A DNA stretch of 40,816 nt from CAZPAN01 sp964581165 (GTDB lineage: Bacteria > Actinomycetota > Coriobacteriia > Coriobacteriales > CADBOM01): the NCBI GenBank assembly GCA_964581165.1, contig CAZOMM010000006.1, forward strand, positions 1 through 40,816, given 5' to 3'. Position 1 is the first letter of the stretch. The number at the start of each line of letters is the position of its first letter. The notes below the pieces were generated by a model. That model did not search any database. It was not told the DNA's origin and saw nothing but the letters and a program-made list of their open reading frames with translations. A program made the translations under genes and the position numbers. Below, piece by piece: positions 33,032 through 40,777 of this stretch.

Positions 33032-33378
33032 GTGCTTTGCGTGCTGACTGGTCTGGGTGTTCTGGGTGCTGGTCAGTTTAGGTGACGGCCGCTGGCCACA
33101 CTAAGTGACAGCCACTTTGGGTGGACAGCCAGTCTAGGTGCTGGGTGCTGGCTGGTTTGGGTGTTCTGGGTGCTGGTCAGTTTAGGTGACGGCCGCTGGC
33201 CACACTAAGTGANNNNNNNNNNNNNNNNNNNNNNNNNNNNNNNNNNNNNNNNNNNNNNNNNNNNNNNNNNNNNNNNNNNNNNNNNNNNNNNNNNNNNNNN
33301 NNNNNNNNNNNNCAGCCACTTTGGGTGACAGCCAGTCTAGGTGACGGCGCTGGCCACTCTAGGTAACGGCCACCGACA
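33029..33378 (+). repeat. Complex tandem array between pheS and pheT, 104-bp higher-order period
   Basis: The array starts at the pheS stop (TCTAGGTG). Short GGTGCTGG and TAGGTGACGG units are grouped into a 104-bp period (for example GTGTTCTGGG at 33057 and 33161). It continues on both sides of the N gap and fades before pheT. The true copy number is unknown. Confidence 0.88.
33213..33312. other. Assembly gap (100 N)
   Basis: Exactly 100 N inside the pheS-pheT repeat array. A round number suggests a placeholder, so real distance and repeat copy number are unknown. Confidence 0.98.
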
Positions 33379-33430
33379 CCAACCACATCAATACAATCTA
33401 GAACTGCTTTTTAGGGGGTAAGCAAAAACA

Positions 33431-35926
33431 ATGCTTGTTTCGATGAAGTGGCTTAAAACAATGGTGGATTTGCCACAAGAGGCCAATGACATCAAGGCCC
33501 TTTGTGACAGCTTAGACATGACAGGCACCGGTGTTGAGGGTGTTCAGCGCACGGGAGATTCGCTCGACCACGTATTTGTGGGGCAGATTCTTAGCAAAGA
33601 GAGGCATCCCGATTCTGATCATATGTGGGTGACAACTGTAGATGTTGGCCAGGCTAATCTTGGAGCCGATGGAAATCCTGAGCCACTACAGATTGTTTGT
33701 GGAGCGCAGAATTTTGAGGCAGGCGACAAAGTAATCGTTGCCATGATTGGTGCTGTGCTTCCGGGAGACTTTAAGATCAAAAAATCCAAGCTTCGCGGAG
33801 TACAGTCGTTTGGAATGAATTGCTCGGGACGCGAGCTTGGTATCTCTTCTGATCACGAAGGAATAATGATTTTGCCGGCAGATGCTCCTGTTGGAATGCC
33901 AGCGGCCGACTATCTTGCTGTTGCAGATACGATCCTAGATCTAGAAATCACTCCTAATCGCCCAGACTGCATGTCTATGCTGGGTATGGCTCGCGAACTT
34001 GGCGCAATCTACGACGTGGATACCACTTTTGAGCCACCTGTTTTAGTTGAGAGTGAGGTTTCTGTTTCGTCAAAGGTAAAGGTTACTATCGAAGATCCTC
34101 AGAGGTGTCCGCGCTATACCGCTAGGGTTATCGAGAATGTAAAGATTGGCCAAACTCCAGCGTGGATGACCGAACGCATTACAGCAAGTGGAGCTCGCCC
34201 TATCAACAATGTTGTGGATGTTACCAACTACATTCTCTTTGAGCTTGGGCAGCCGCTTCATGCCTTTGATATGGATTGCTTTGCCAAGGATGAGCAGGGC
34301 ATGGCACATGTTGTGGTGCGCCGCGCTCACGAAGGGGAGCCTTTTGCAACTCTCGATGGCATAGACAGGATACTCACTGCAGATATGACTGTTATTGCCG
34401 ACGGAAATTCGCCCTGCACCTTCGAGGGCGCAGATCCTGCGTCGGGTACGCCTGTGGCACTTGCCGGTGTTATGGGAGGCCTTGATAGCGAGGTCACAGA
34501 GAAGACTCATACGATTTTGCTTGAATCTGCAACCTTTGACCCCGGCTGCACATCGCGTACAAGCCGCAATCTGCAGTTGTTTAGCGAGTCGTCTGCACGC
34601 TACGAGCGAGGCGTGGATGCTGCTACCTGCGATCTGTTTAGCTCCTATGCAGCAGCTTTAATGGCCGAGGTGAGTTCGGGAACAGTTTGTAAGGGAGTTG
34701 TTGATGAGTACCCCTTGCCTGCAGAGCGCCCGCAGCTCGAGCTTCGCCCGGATAGGTTGCGCGCTTTGGTGGGAGATGACATCCCCAACGACTTTATGGT
34801 CAATGCGCTTGAGCGTCTTGGTTGTGAACTAGATTCGAGCAATCCGGATTGTATGAAAGTTATCGCTCCTACTTTTAGGCCAGACCTAGTTCGCGAGATC
34901 GATCTATACGAGGAAGTCTTGCGCCTGTGGGGTACCGAAAAGGTTCCCGATACCATCCTTACAGGTACAGGTGGTGGATATACCGAGTCACAAATTCGCA
35001 GTGAACAGATTGGTCAAATAATGCGTGCCTGCGGGCTTAACGAGACTCTAACTTACTCCTTTGTTCCAACGGACGATCTTGAGCGTTCTCGCATGACTTC
35101 TATTACGAATGCCCTTGATGTGCAGATCATCAACCCACTTAGTTCGGAGATGGGAGTTTTGCGCCACACGCTGATTCCCGGCCTTTTGCGCTCCGTTGCT
35201 CACAATCAGAGCAGGGGAGTTTCGAATGTTCACTTGTATGAAACAGGCGCTATTTTTGAGGGTGTTGAGGGCCAGCCTCAGCCCAAGGAGCCCAATCGTC
35301 TTGCCTGTGTTTTAACCGGGGCATGGTGCGATGAGGCTTGGAATCAAGATACAAGAGCAATCGACTTTTTTGATGCAAAGGGAATCATTGAGACCTTGAT
35401 TCGAGAGCTTGCAATTGCAAAGCTGCGTTTTAAAGCCATCGAGGAAGACGATGCACCATGGTTGCAGCCTGGTGCAGCTGCCAGAGTGCTTTGTGGCAAG
35501 AGAAAGATTGGCTGGCTTGGTGTAATTCACCCCGAGGTTTGTGCAGCCTTTGAGGTTGCTCCTCCTGTTATTGCCTTTGAGCTTGATATGGAGGTACTCA
35601 TTGTATTGGCAAGGCTTTGCAGGCCTTATGAGGATATTCCGCAGTTTCCAGCAGTGGATATGGACATGGCAATTGTTGTTGATGAGTCAGTTAGCTGCCA
35701 AGAGATTCTTGATGCAATTAGATCTGCTGGGGGCTCAATGGTCACATCTGCCAAGTTGTTTGACGTTTATCGTGATGAGGAAAAGCTTGGGGCAGGGCTT
35801 AAGTCGATGGCCTTTTCCATCGAATATCGAGATCCTGCTAGAACCTTGACCTCTCAAGAGGCAGAAAAACGTCATGCCAAAGTTGTGGAAAAGGTCTGCA
35901 AGGCTACTGGTGGAAAGATTAGGTAG
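33431..35926 (+). CDS. pheT: Phenylalanine-tRNA ligase beta subunit
   Basis: 831 residues, full length. The domains run in the usual order: tRNA-binding OB fold (VGQILSKERHPDSDHM), B3/B4 editing domain, B5, a catalytic-like core, and the C-terminal ferredoxin-like anticodon-binding domain (QFPAVDMDMAIVVDE). The start is ATG 33431 after TAGGGGG with suitable spacing. A perfect 13-bp hairpin follows the stop. Confidence 0.96.
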   Translation: MLVSMKWLKTMVDLPQEANDIKALCDSLDMTGTGVEGVQRTGDSLDHVFVGQILSKERHPDSDHMWVTTVDVGQANLGADGNPEPLQIVCGAQNFEAGDKVIVAMIGAVLPGDFKIKKSKLRGVQSFGMNCSGRELGISSDHEGIMILPADAPVGMPAADYLAVADTILDLEITPNRPDCMSMLGMARELGAIYDVDTTFEPPVLVESEVSVSSKVKVTIEDPQRCPRYTARVIENVKIGQTPAWMTERITASGARPINNVVDVTNYILFELGQPLHAFDMDCFAKDEQGMAHVVVRRAHEGEPFATLDGIDRILTADMTVIADGNSPCTFEGADPASGTPVALAGVMGGLDSEVTEKTHTILLESATFDPGCTSRTSRNLQLFSESSARYERGVDAATCDLFSSYAAALMAEVSSGTVCKGVVDEYPLPAERPQLELRPDRLRALVGDDIPNDFMVNALERLGCELDSSNPDCMKVIAPTFRPDLVREIDLYEEVLRLWGTEKVPDTILTGTGGGYTESQIRSEQIGQIMRACGLNETLTYSFVPTDDLERSRMTSITNALDVQIINPLSSEMGVLRHTLIPGLLRSVAHNQSRGVSNVHLYETGAIFEGVEGQPQPKEPNRLACVLTGAWCDEAWNQDTRAIDFFDAKGIIETLIRELAIAKLRFKAIEEDDAPWLQPGAAARVLCGKRKIGWLGVIHPEVCAAFEVAPPVIAFELDMEVLIVLARLCRPYEDIPQFPAVDMDMAIVVDESVSCQEILDAIRSAGGSMVTSAKLFDVYRDEEKLGAGLKSMAFSIEYRDPARTLTSQEAEKRHAKVVEKVCKATGGKIR

Positions 35927-35932
35927 TAGATG

Positions 35933-35973
35933 CTAGGGACTGAAGCCTTTGCCTTTCAGCCTTCAGTCCCTAG
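35933..35973 (+). terminator. Hairpin after pheT
   Basis: CTAGGGACTGAAG (35933-35945) pairs exactly with 35961-35973 over a 15-base loop. A T-tract is lacking, so it may act as a weak or factor-assisted transcript end between convergent genes. Confidence 0.6.
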
Positions 35974-36005
35974 CTCCCTGATTTCCTGATGTGGCTTATT
36001 CGTTA

Positions 36006-36033
36006 GGGAGTGAACGTCTCAATTCTCACTCCC
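36006..36033 (-). other. Hairpin overlapping the ArsR-family stop codon
   Basis: GGGAGTGA (36006-36013) pairs with TCACTCCC (36026-36033), which includes the last codon and stop of the minus-strand regulator. It amounts to an inverted copy of the gene end. No T-tract follows. Confidence 0.5.
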
Positions 36034-36574
36034 AGACGTGGCTCATTCCCATATCGAGGATGGTCTTTACGTGGTCGTCGCAAAGGGAGTAATGGATGCT
36101 TTTGCCCTTGCGAGTAAATTTGACCAGGCGAGCTTGCTTAAGCGTGCGAAGTTGATGTGAGATTGCCGATTGGGATACGCCAACAATCTCGGCTAGATCC
36201 GAGACGCTAAAGTCACCTGCCATCATTGCATAGAGAACCTTAAGCCTAGTTGTATCGGCAAAGATTCTAAAGAGGTCCGAGAGTTCGTAGAGCATTTCTT
36301 CGTCTTCTAGGGCCTCTTTGGCATTTTCTATCGCTTTTTCAGAGCTGTGTGCATCGCTTGCGTCTGCTTCGTTGGGTGTGTCTGCTCCGCTGGGTGTGTC
36401 TGCCGCGTTCGGCGCGTTCGACCCGCTAGCTGCGTTTGCCTCGACACGTGCGCCTACCTCGTTCGCCGCGCTCTCCATGCCCGCCTCGTTCACAATTTCA
36501 AGCTGAGCTTTTTTGCCGTTGCTATCTATGTTGGTCACTTGTCCGCCCCCTGCCTGCAAAGTCCCTTCGTCCAA
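36026..36574 (-). CDS. ArsR/SmtB-family metal-sensing repressor
   Basis: 182 residues. The C-terminal 95 residues form the winged helix of the family (ELSDLFRIFADTTRLKVLYAM, then VSQSAISHQLRTLKQARLV). The last helix carries D166, H168, H179 and E182, the spacing of the alpha-5 metal site of SmtB-type zinc sensors; the alpha-3 Cys pair of arsenic sensors is missing. A zinc-, cobalt- or nickel-sensing repressor is therefore likely. The first 85 residues are an acidic, Ala-rich head made of six-residue repeats (18 bp). No metal pump or transporter gene is adjacent, so its target is unknown. Confidence 0.88.
   Translation of the reverse strand: MDEGTLQAGGGQVTNIDSNGKKAQLEIVNEAGMESAANEVGARVEANAASGSNAPNAADTPSGADTPNEADASDAHSSEKAIENAKEALEDEEMLYELSDLFRIFADTTRLKVLYAMMAGDFSVSDLAEIVGVSQSAISHQLRTLKQARLVKFTRKGKSIHYSLCDDHVKTILDMGMSHVWE
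36360..36485 (-). repeat. 18-bp in-frame array in the ArsR-family gene head
   Basis: Six to seven diverged 18-bp units (plus strand GGGTGTGTCTGCT and related) encode Ala-, Asp- and Asn-rich hexapeptides such as ADTPSG and ADTPNE. The array lies before the conserved winged helix. Confidence 0.75.
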
Positions 36575-36617
36575 TAAAAAGCCTGGTTATTTGCAACAGC
36601 ATTCTATACTTGAAGAG

Positions 36618-36642
36618 GCCGTTATGTATTAGCGGCTTTTTT
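36618..36642 (+). terminator. Terminator-like hairpin upstream of the sugar dehydrogenase gene
   Basis: GCCG-TTA pairs with TA-G-CGGC (7 bp with one G-U), then six T residues. No plus-strand gene ends nearby, so on the plus strand this would terminate read-through from pheT or attenuate the next gene 83 bases downstream. Confidence 0.5.
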
Positions 36643-36724
36643 AACGTCGATTAGTTAATCCGATTTACAAGCTAGATGTCGTATTAGTAATGTACCCCTT
36701 AACCTGCGTAGAGGTGTTCCAAGA

Positions 36725-37993
36725 ATGATTGCTGTTCTAGGACTGGGTTTTGTTGGTCTTACTGCTGCTGTAGGCTTTGCCGAGATGGGCGCGCAGGTCT
36801 ATGGCGTTGATATTGATGATTTTAGGGTGGATCTTATTAGGCGAGGCAAGATCCCCTATTACGAACCTGGGTTAGATGAGGGCTTAGAGAGAAATCTCAA
36901 TGTTGGATTTCATGTGCTCGATGACATCGATGATATGCCAGATGGTATCGATGTCTTTATTATTTGTACGGGCAGTCCTCGCATGGTCGATGGGAGCCTA
37001 GACTACTCTAAAATCTTTAATGCTATAGATTCTGTTCTCGACGCTGAGTTTGAGGATTATTTTGTGCTCGCCATAAAAACTATCCTGCCACCTGGTTCTC
37101 TAGAAAATGTAATTGTTCCTTTCCTAGAAGAACGGGGTGTCACTCTTGGCGAAGATGCAGGTTTAGCTTTTTTGCCTGAGCTTATGCGCGAAGGCAAGTG
37201 TTGGGACGATTTTACTAACCCAAGCAGGGTGGTTATCGGTGCTCAAAATGAGCGCGATATCGAGATCCTAAGCAAGTATTACCTGCTCTTTGATGCGCCC
37301 ATTATGCCTGTATCTTTTAAGACATCGGAATTTGTTAGCTATATGTCTTCTACGTTTTTATCCACGATGATTAGCTACTCAAATGAGATGGCACAGGTTG
37401 CCAAGGCCATCGGCGGGATTGACATCCAAGGTGCTTTCCATATTCTTCAGATGGATCGCAGATGGGGCGATAACACGATGCGAGGATATGTATATCCAGG
37501 CTGTGGCTTTGGAGGCATGAAACTTCCAAAGGATACTGCTGATTTTGTGACAATCGCTCGCAGGCATGGTGCCCGTACAGATCTCCTCGAGAGCGTTCTA
37601 AAAGTCAATGAACTTATCACCCCAAAAATCTGCGAGGAGATTGCTGCTGCAACAGATCCTTCTCAAAAACTCGGAATTTTAGGGCTTACCTACAAAGAAG
37701 GTTCTGGAGATGTTCGCAATTCGGCTTCGGCCAAGATAATAGATTGTCTGTTGTCTAAGGGCTACAGCAATATCTATGCTTACGATCCTATCGCTAACGA
37801 TGATTATGCTGTGGAATATAAACAAGACATCAGATACTGTTTTAGCCTAAAAGAGATCTGCGACGTTTGTGATGTTCTAGTAATTACAACGCCCTGGAGA
37901 CAGTTCAAAATCGTGTCCGAGATTGCCAAAGGTAAAAAGATTATCGATTGTCGCTATATGCTCGAAGATTGCAACACCGACAGGGTGATTTAA
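36725..37993 (+). CDS. UDP-glucose/GDP-mannose dehydrogenase family protein with altered active site
   Basis: 422 residues, usual length. The N-terminal NAD-binding fold opens with VLGLGFVGLTAAVGFAEMG and has the acidic residue at VYGVDID. The family oxidises a nucleotide sugar twice, using a Cys in the motif GFGG-x-C-x-PKD. Here this reads GFGGMKLPKDTADF, so K266 replaces the Cys. The nearest Cys is C260, six residues earlier (YPGCGFGG). The C-terminal domain looks intact (LGLTYKEGSGDVRNS). The usual thioester chemistry is therefore doubtful. AGAGGTG lies before the ATG. No polysaccharide cluster surrounds it. Confidence 0.88.
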   Translation: MIAVLGLGFVGLTAAVGFAEMGAQVYGVDIDDFRVDLIRRGKIPYYEPGLDEGLERNLNVGFHVLDDIDDMPDGIDVFIICTGSPRMVDGSLDYSKIFNAIDSVLDAEFEDYFVLAIKTILPPGSLENVIVPFLEERGVTLGEDAGLAFLPELMREGKCWDDFTNPSRVVIGAQNERDIEILSKYYLLFDAPIMPVSFKTSEFVSYMSSTFLSTMISYSNEMAQVAKAIGGIDIQGAFHILQMDRRWGDNTMRGYVYPGCGFGGMKLPKDTADFVTIARRHGARTDLLESVLKVNELITPKICEEIAAATDPSQKLGILGLTYKEGSGDVRNSASAKIIDCLLSKGYSNIYAYDPIANDDYAVEYKQDIRYCFSLKEICDVCDVLVITTPWRQFKIVSEIAKGKKIIDCRYMLEDCNTDRVI

Positions 37994-38132
37994 GCAAAGC
38001 TCTATAAACTAAACCTTACTTTGTGTTAAGCCGTCATGCTACCATTTAGTGGCTGTCTTGATCTGGGGTAGTTTGATCTGGTTTTGTATTTGCAACGAGA
38101 TCAACTATGCCTAAGCGAAAGGAACAAATGCA

Positions 38133-38525
38133 ATGGATGAGGTTTACGAGTTTTTAAAGAAGGCCGGCACCTACTATCTAGCCACAGTAGATGGCGATCA
38201 GCCAAGGGTTCGCGCTTTTGGCACAATAGATAAGTTTGAAGACAAGCTCTACATTCAAACAGGCAAGGTTAAACCAGTAAGTAAACAGATGAAGGCAAAT
38301 CCCAAAGTTGAGATCTGTGCTTTTACTGGAGGGAGTTGGGTCAGGATTGCTGCCAAAGCCATTCTAGATGAGCGTTTGGAGCCGCAACAGCACATGCTCG
38401 AGGCCTATCCCAGCCTAGCCGATCGTTACCAGCCTGGAGATGGCAATAACGAAGTTTTCTATCTCGAGGACGCAACTGCAACCTTTAGTTCCTTTACAGA
38501 TGAGGATAGGGTTGTAACTTTCTAG
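38133..38525 (+). CDS. PNPOx-like flavin-binding split-barrel protein
   Basis: 130 residues. The fold is recognised by KKAGTYYLATVDGDQPRVRAFG, followed by YIQTGKVKPVSKQMKANPKVEIC, typical of small pyridoxamine-5'-phosphate-oxidase-like proteins that bind FMN. The real substrate is unknown. GAAAGGAAC precedes the ATG. Its stop codon opens a 10-bp tandem array, and a terminator follows at 38558. Confidence 0.88.
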   Translation: MDEVYEFLKKAGTYYLATVDGDQPRVRAFGTIDKFEDKLYIQTGKVKPVSKQMKANPKVEICAFTGGSWVRIAAKAILDERLEPQQHMLEAYPSLADRYQPGDGNNEVFYLEDATATFSSFTDEDRVVTF

Positions 38526-38550
38526 AACTTTCTAGAATCTTCTAGTACTT
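38519..38550 (+). repeat. 10-bp tandem array starting at the PNPOx-like stop codon
   Basis: TCTAGAACTT, TCTAGAATCT and TCTAGTACTT follow one another (38521, 38531, 38541). The first contains the TAG stop (38523-38525). Confidence 0.88.
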
Positions 38551-38557
38551 ATTCCAC

Positions 38558-38591
38558 AGATGAGGTCTCTGTAAATGGGGCCTCATCTTTT
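38558..38591 (+). terminator. Terminator after the PNPOx-like gene
   Basis: AGATGAGGTC (38558-38567) pairs with GGCCTCATCT (38579-38588), with one G-U pair, followed by T residues. Confidence 0.85.
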
Positions 38592-38656
38592 GTAGAACAA
38601 AGATTACGAGTTTGAATCGACTCCACCTTTAAGATTACGGGGTATAGCTAGAAATA

Positions 38657-39250
38657 ATGGCTATTAATTTTAAGAACGCAAAATTTCGCTCTGCACACGG
38701 AAGCTCTGCCCAGCTTCCAAAATCAATTCACCCAGAAGTTGCATTTGCAGGACGTTCTAATGTAGGTAAATCATCTCTGCTTAATAAACTCCTCTATCGC
38801 AAAAACCTTGCTAGGGTTTCTTCTCAACCAGGCAAAACAGCAACTATTAACTTTTATGAGCTAGGTGGCTGTGATCTTGTTGATCTTCCGGGCTATGGTT
38901 TTGCAAAGGTCTCTAAATCAGAAAGACAGCGCTGGTCTGAATTGATAGAAGCTTACTTTGCGCAAGACAGGCGATTTGCTTTAATAGCCTCTCTTGTTGA
39001 CATTAGGCACGAGGCAAGCAAATTAGATGAGCAGATGATTAGCTTTTTAAAAGAATCTACCTTGCCCTTTGCTGTTATTCTTACCAAGGCCGATAAGCTT
39101 TCTAGACAGCAGGCCAATAAGCAGATGTCGGCAATAAGAAAGCAGCTTGCCTTGCCTAAAGAGATTCAGATTGTTGTTACATCTTCCGAAAAAGGTACAG
39201 GTATCGACGAGCTGCGCGCTTTGATTAATAGCTCTGTTGATAAGATCTAA
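38657..39250 (+). CDS. engB: Ribosome-biogenesis GTPase EngB/YsxC
   Basis: 197 residues, full length. The GTPase motifs are GRSNVGKSSLL (G1), a conserved Thr after the P-loop (KTATINFY), DLPGYGFA (G3) and LTKADK (G4). It assists assembly of the large ribosomal subunit. ATG 38657 lacks a strong ribosome site. The FKBP gene follows in the same direction after 86 bases. Confidence 0.95.
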   Translation: MAINFKNAKFRSAHGSSAQLPKSIHPEVAFAGRSNVGKSSLLNKLLYRKNLARVSSQPGKTATINFYELGGCDLVDLPGYGFAKVSKSERQRWSELIEAYFAQDRRFALIASLVDIRHEASKLDEQMISFLKESTLPFAVILTKADKLSRQQANKQMSAIRKQLALPKEIQIVVTSSEKGTGIDELRALINSSVDKI

Positions 39251-39336
39251 GCTTGCCGTACAATTGATAGGCTTATCTTGATATTGCAAAGTGGGATACA
39301 AGATACATGGATAAAGACAATCGGAGGAAATGTTAG

Positions 39337-39810
39337 ATGGATAATAAGGGAAGAACCGTAACCTGCGAATATGTGGGAACTTTCGATGATGGAACAGTCT
39401 TTGATTCGTCCAAAGAGCAGGGAGAACCCATTACTTTTATCTGTGGAGCAGGTCAGGTTATTGATGGTTTTGATGCGGCTGTAGCCGACATGGAGATAGG
39501 GGAGACCAAAAAGGTTCATATCCCTGTAGAAGAGGCTTATGGAGAGCATTCCGAATCCAATATTAAGGAATACTCCGTTGACGACATTCCTAATGGGCGC
39601 AATCTTCCGGTTGGGCAGCGCGTTGTTATGCAAGGGCCAGATGGTTTTATGCAAATGTTGGTTGTGTCCATTGAGGATGGAATTGTGACCATGGATTTAA
39701 ACCATCCGCTCGCAGGACAGGCTCTCAATTTTGAGATTACCTTGCTCAAGTCGATAGATGGTGCAGCAGGTATAGGATCCGGAATGGGATCAATGCAGTC
39801 TTACCTTTAA
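39337..39810 (+). CDS. FKBP-type peptidyl-prolyl isomerase (SlyD-like)
   Basis: 157 residues. An FKBP core is split by an insert-in-flap domain, as in SlyD: TVTCEYVGTFDDGTVFDSS, GQVIDGFDAAVADMEIGETKKVHIPVEEAYGE, then the flap with LPVGQRV and the closing DLNHPLAGQALNFEITLL. It probably acts as a cytosolic isomerase and chaperone. The His-rich metal-binding tail of E. coli SlyD is absent. GGAGG precedes the ATG. A repeat array and terminator follow its stop. Confidence 0.94.
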   Translation: MDNKGRTVTCEYVGTFDDGTVFDSSKEQGEPITFICGAGQVIDGFDAAVADMEIGETKKVHIPVEEAYGEHSESNIKEYSVDDIPNGRNLPVGQRVVMQGPDGFMQMLVVSIEDGIVTMDLNHPLAGQALNFEITLLKSIDGAAGIGSGMGSMQSYL

Positions 39811-39910
39811 GATTTTTTCAAGACCGGGCTTTTCTTTAAGATTGGCCCTTTCTTTAAGACTAGCAGCCTTTCTTTAAGATCGAGCTTTCAAGACTGGCCT
39901 TCCTTTAAGA
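39805..39910 (+). repeat. CTTTAAGA repeat array starting at the FKBP stop codon
   Basis: CTTTAAGA occurs at 39805 (containing the TAA stop), 39834, 39852, 39872 and 39903, with TTTCAAGA variants in between. Spacings are 18-31 bases. Confidence 0.85.
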
Positions 39911-39922
39911 CCAGTCTTTTTT
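39890..39922 (+). terminator. Terminator after the FKBP gene
   Basis: AAGACTGG (39890-39897) pairs with CCAGTCTT (39911-39918) over 13 bases, with six T residues. The stem is itself built from repeat units of the array. Confidence 0.88.
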
Positions 39923-40006
39923 GAGGCTGCGTACCCATGCTTTTATAAATCTGCCTTCCTATCTGCCTATTCAAAAATTTAGGAACGCAAGGCCGTGCCG
40001 ATGATC

Positions 40007-40075
40007 AGGTAGTCCTTCGGGGTGATTCCGTAAGTGTGAGCTTTTCGAATCCGCCGAAGGACCTGTTTTCCTTTT
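40007..40075 (+). other. Long structured hairpin, possible small RNA or second terminator
   Basis: AGG-(TAG bulge)-TCCTTCGG (40007-40020) pairs with CCGAAGGACCT (40054-40064). Inside, GATTC pairs with GAATC. A T- and C-rich tract follows. I recognise no known riboswitch or RNA family. It lies in the nearly 1-kb gene-free stretch 39811-40777. Confidence 0.5.
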
Positions 40076-40097
40076 GGCTCATCATCAGGTAATTACC

Positions 40098-40235
40098 AAA
40101 AAATTCTCCTAAAAAATCTCCGTTTTGTTGGAGAAACAACAGAAATCAAATTTAGATGCACTTAGACTGCCAATGTCCGATTGTTGGTGGACATGCAGAT
40201 AGAGGGTGCGCACCTTTCTAGATGTAAATCTCAAA
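40098..40235 (+). repeat. Diverged intergenic element, copy 1 (about 140 bp)
   Basis: It matches 40494-40650 with indels. Best-kept blocks are CAGAAATCAAATTTA, ACTGCCA and the closing GAGGGTGCGCACCTT with CTAGATGTAA. The core is a perfect palindrome, GGTGCGCACC (40205-40214). Frame is not kept between the copies, so it is not coding. Confidence 0.8.
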
Positions 40236-40390
40236 GTTTATATTTTCTTTTTACCGCTTCTCGCTCAGTAGTCGCGCTTTTTTCTGTGGGCGCGAACGGC
40301 GGATAAAGGGCGCGTGTGGGGTGAAAGGTGCTTGTCCTTGTCTTTTTGGACTCGTAAATTCCTCCTGCTCTAATGTGGTCGCATTGCAGT

Positions 40391-40458
40391 GCTCTACACA
40401 TTTTTCAAAGGAAAATCGGCCTTCATTACACGTTGTTCAAAGGTAAAACGTGTAGAGC
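40391..40458 (+). promoter_or_regulatory. Alternative hairpins sharing one arm (attenuator-like)
   Basis: GCTCTACAC (40391-40399) can pair with GTGTAGAGC (40450-40458). TACACGTT (40427-40434) can instead pair with AACGTGTA (40447-40454). The two stems exclude each other. They arise from a 32-bp direct repeat around TTCAAAGG. Role unknown. Confidence 0.5.
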
Positions 40459-40493
40459 GTCTCTCAATGGTGTTTTCGACCTAGATCGTTATC

Positions 40494-40650
40494 AGAAAAT
40501 TCTCCTGAAAAAAAATCTAGTGAAAAACTTATATTTTCGTTGTTTTAACAACAGAAATCAAATTTATATGTACTTAAACTGCCAGCATCCAACTCTTTGA
40601 GAAAAACATACAAATAGAGGGTGCGCACCTTCCTAGATGTAAGTCTCAAA
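40494..40650 (+). repeat. Diverged intergenic element, copy 2 (about 157 bp)
   Basis: Second copy of the element at 40098, with GGTGCGCACC at 40620-40629. A strong AAAGGAGG follows shortly after. The element may be a promoter or leader for genes beyond the window. Confidence 0.8.
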
Positions 40651-40777
40651 TTACGAAAGGAGGCAAATCTGGGCCTAGTCGTCCTTTTATCGGTACGGCT
40701 AGGAAGCTTTGTGCTGGAACTCAAGTTCGAGCTTAGGTCGAGTTTCGAGCTTGAAAGAGAGAGGAAGGGGTGCTGGT

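Noticed and set aside
40041..40060. tRNA T-loop-like TTCGAATCC
   Set aside because: No acceptor stem, anticodon arm or CCA end can be built around it.
40373..40600. 75-residue plus-strand frame in the terminal non-coding stretch
   Set aside because: It crosses element copy 2, and the matching frame in copy 1 is broken by indels; no ribosome site.
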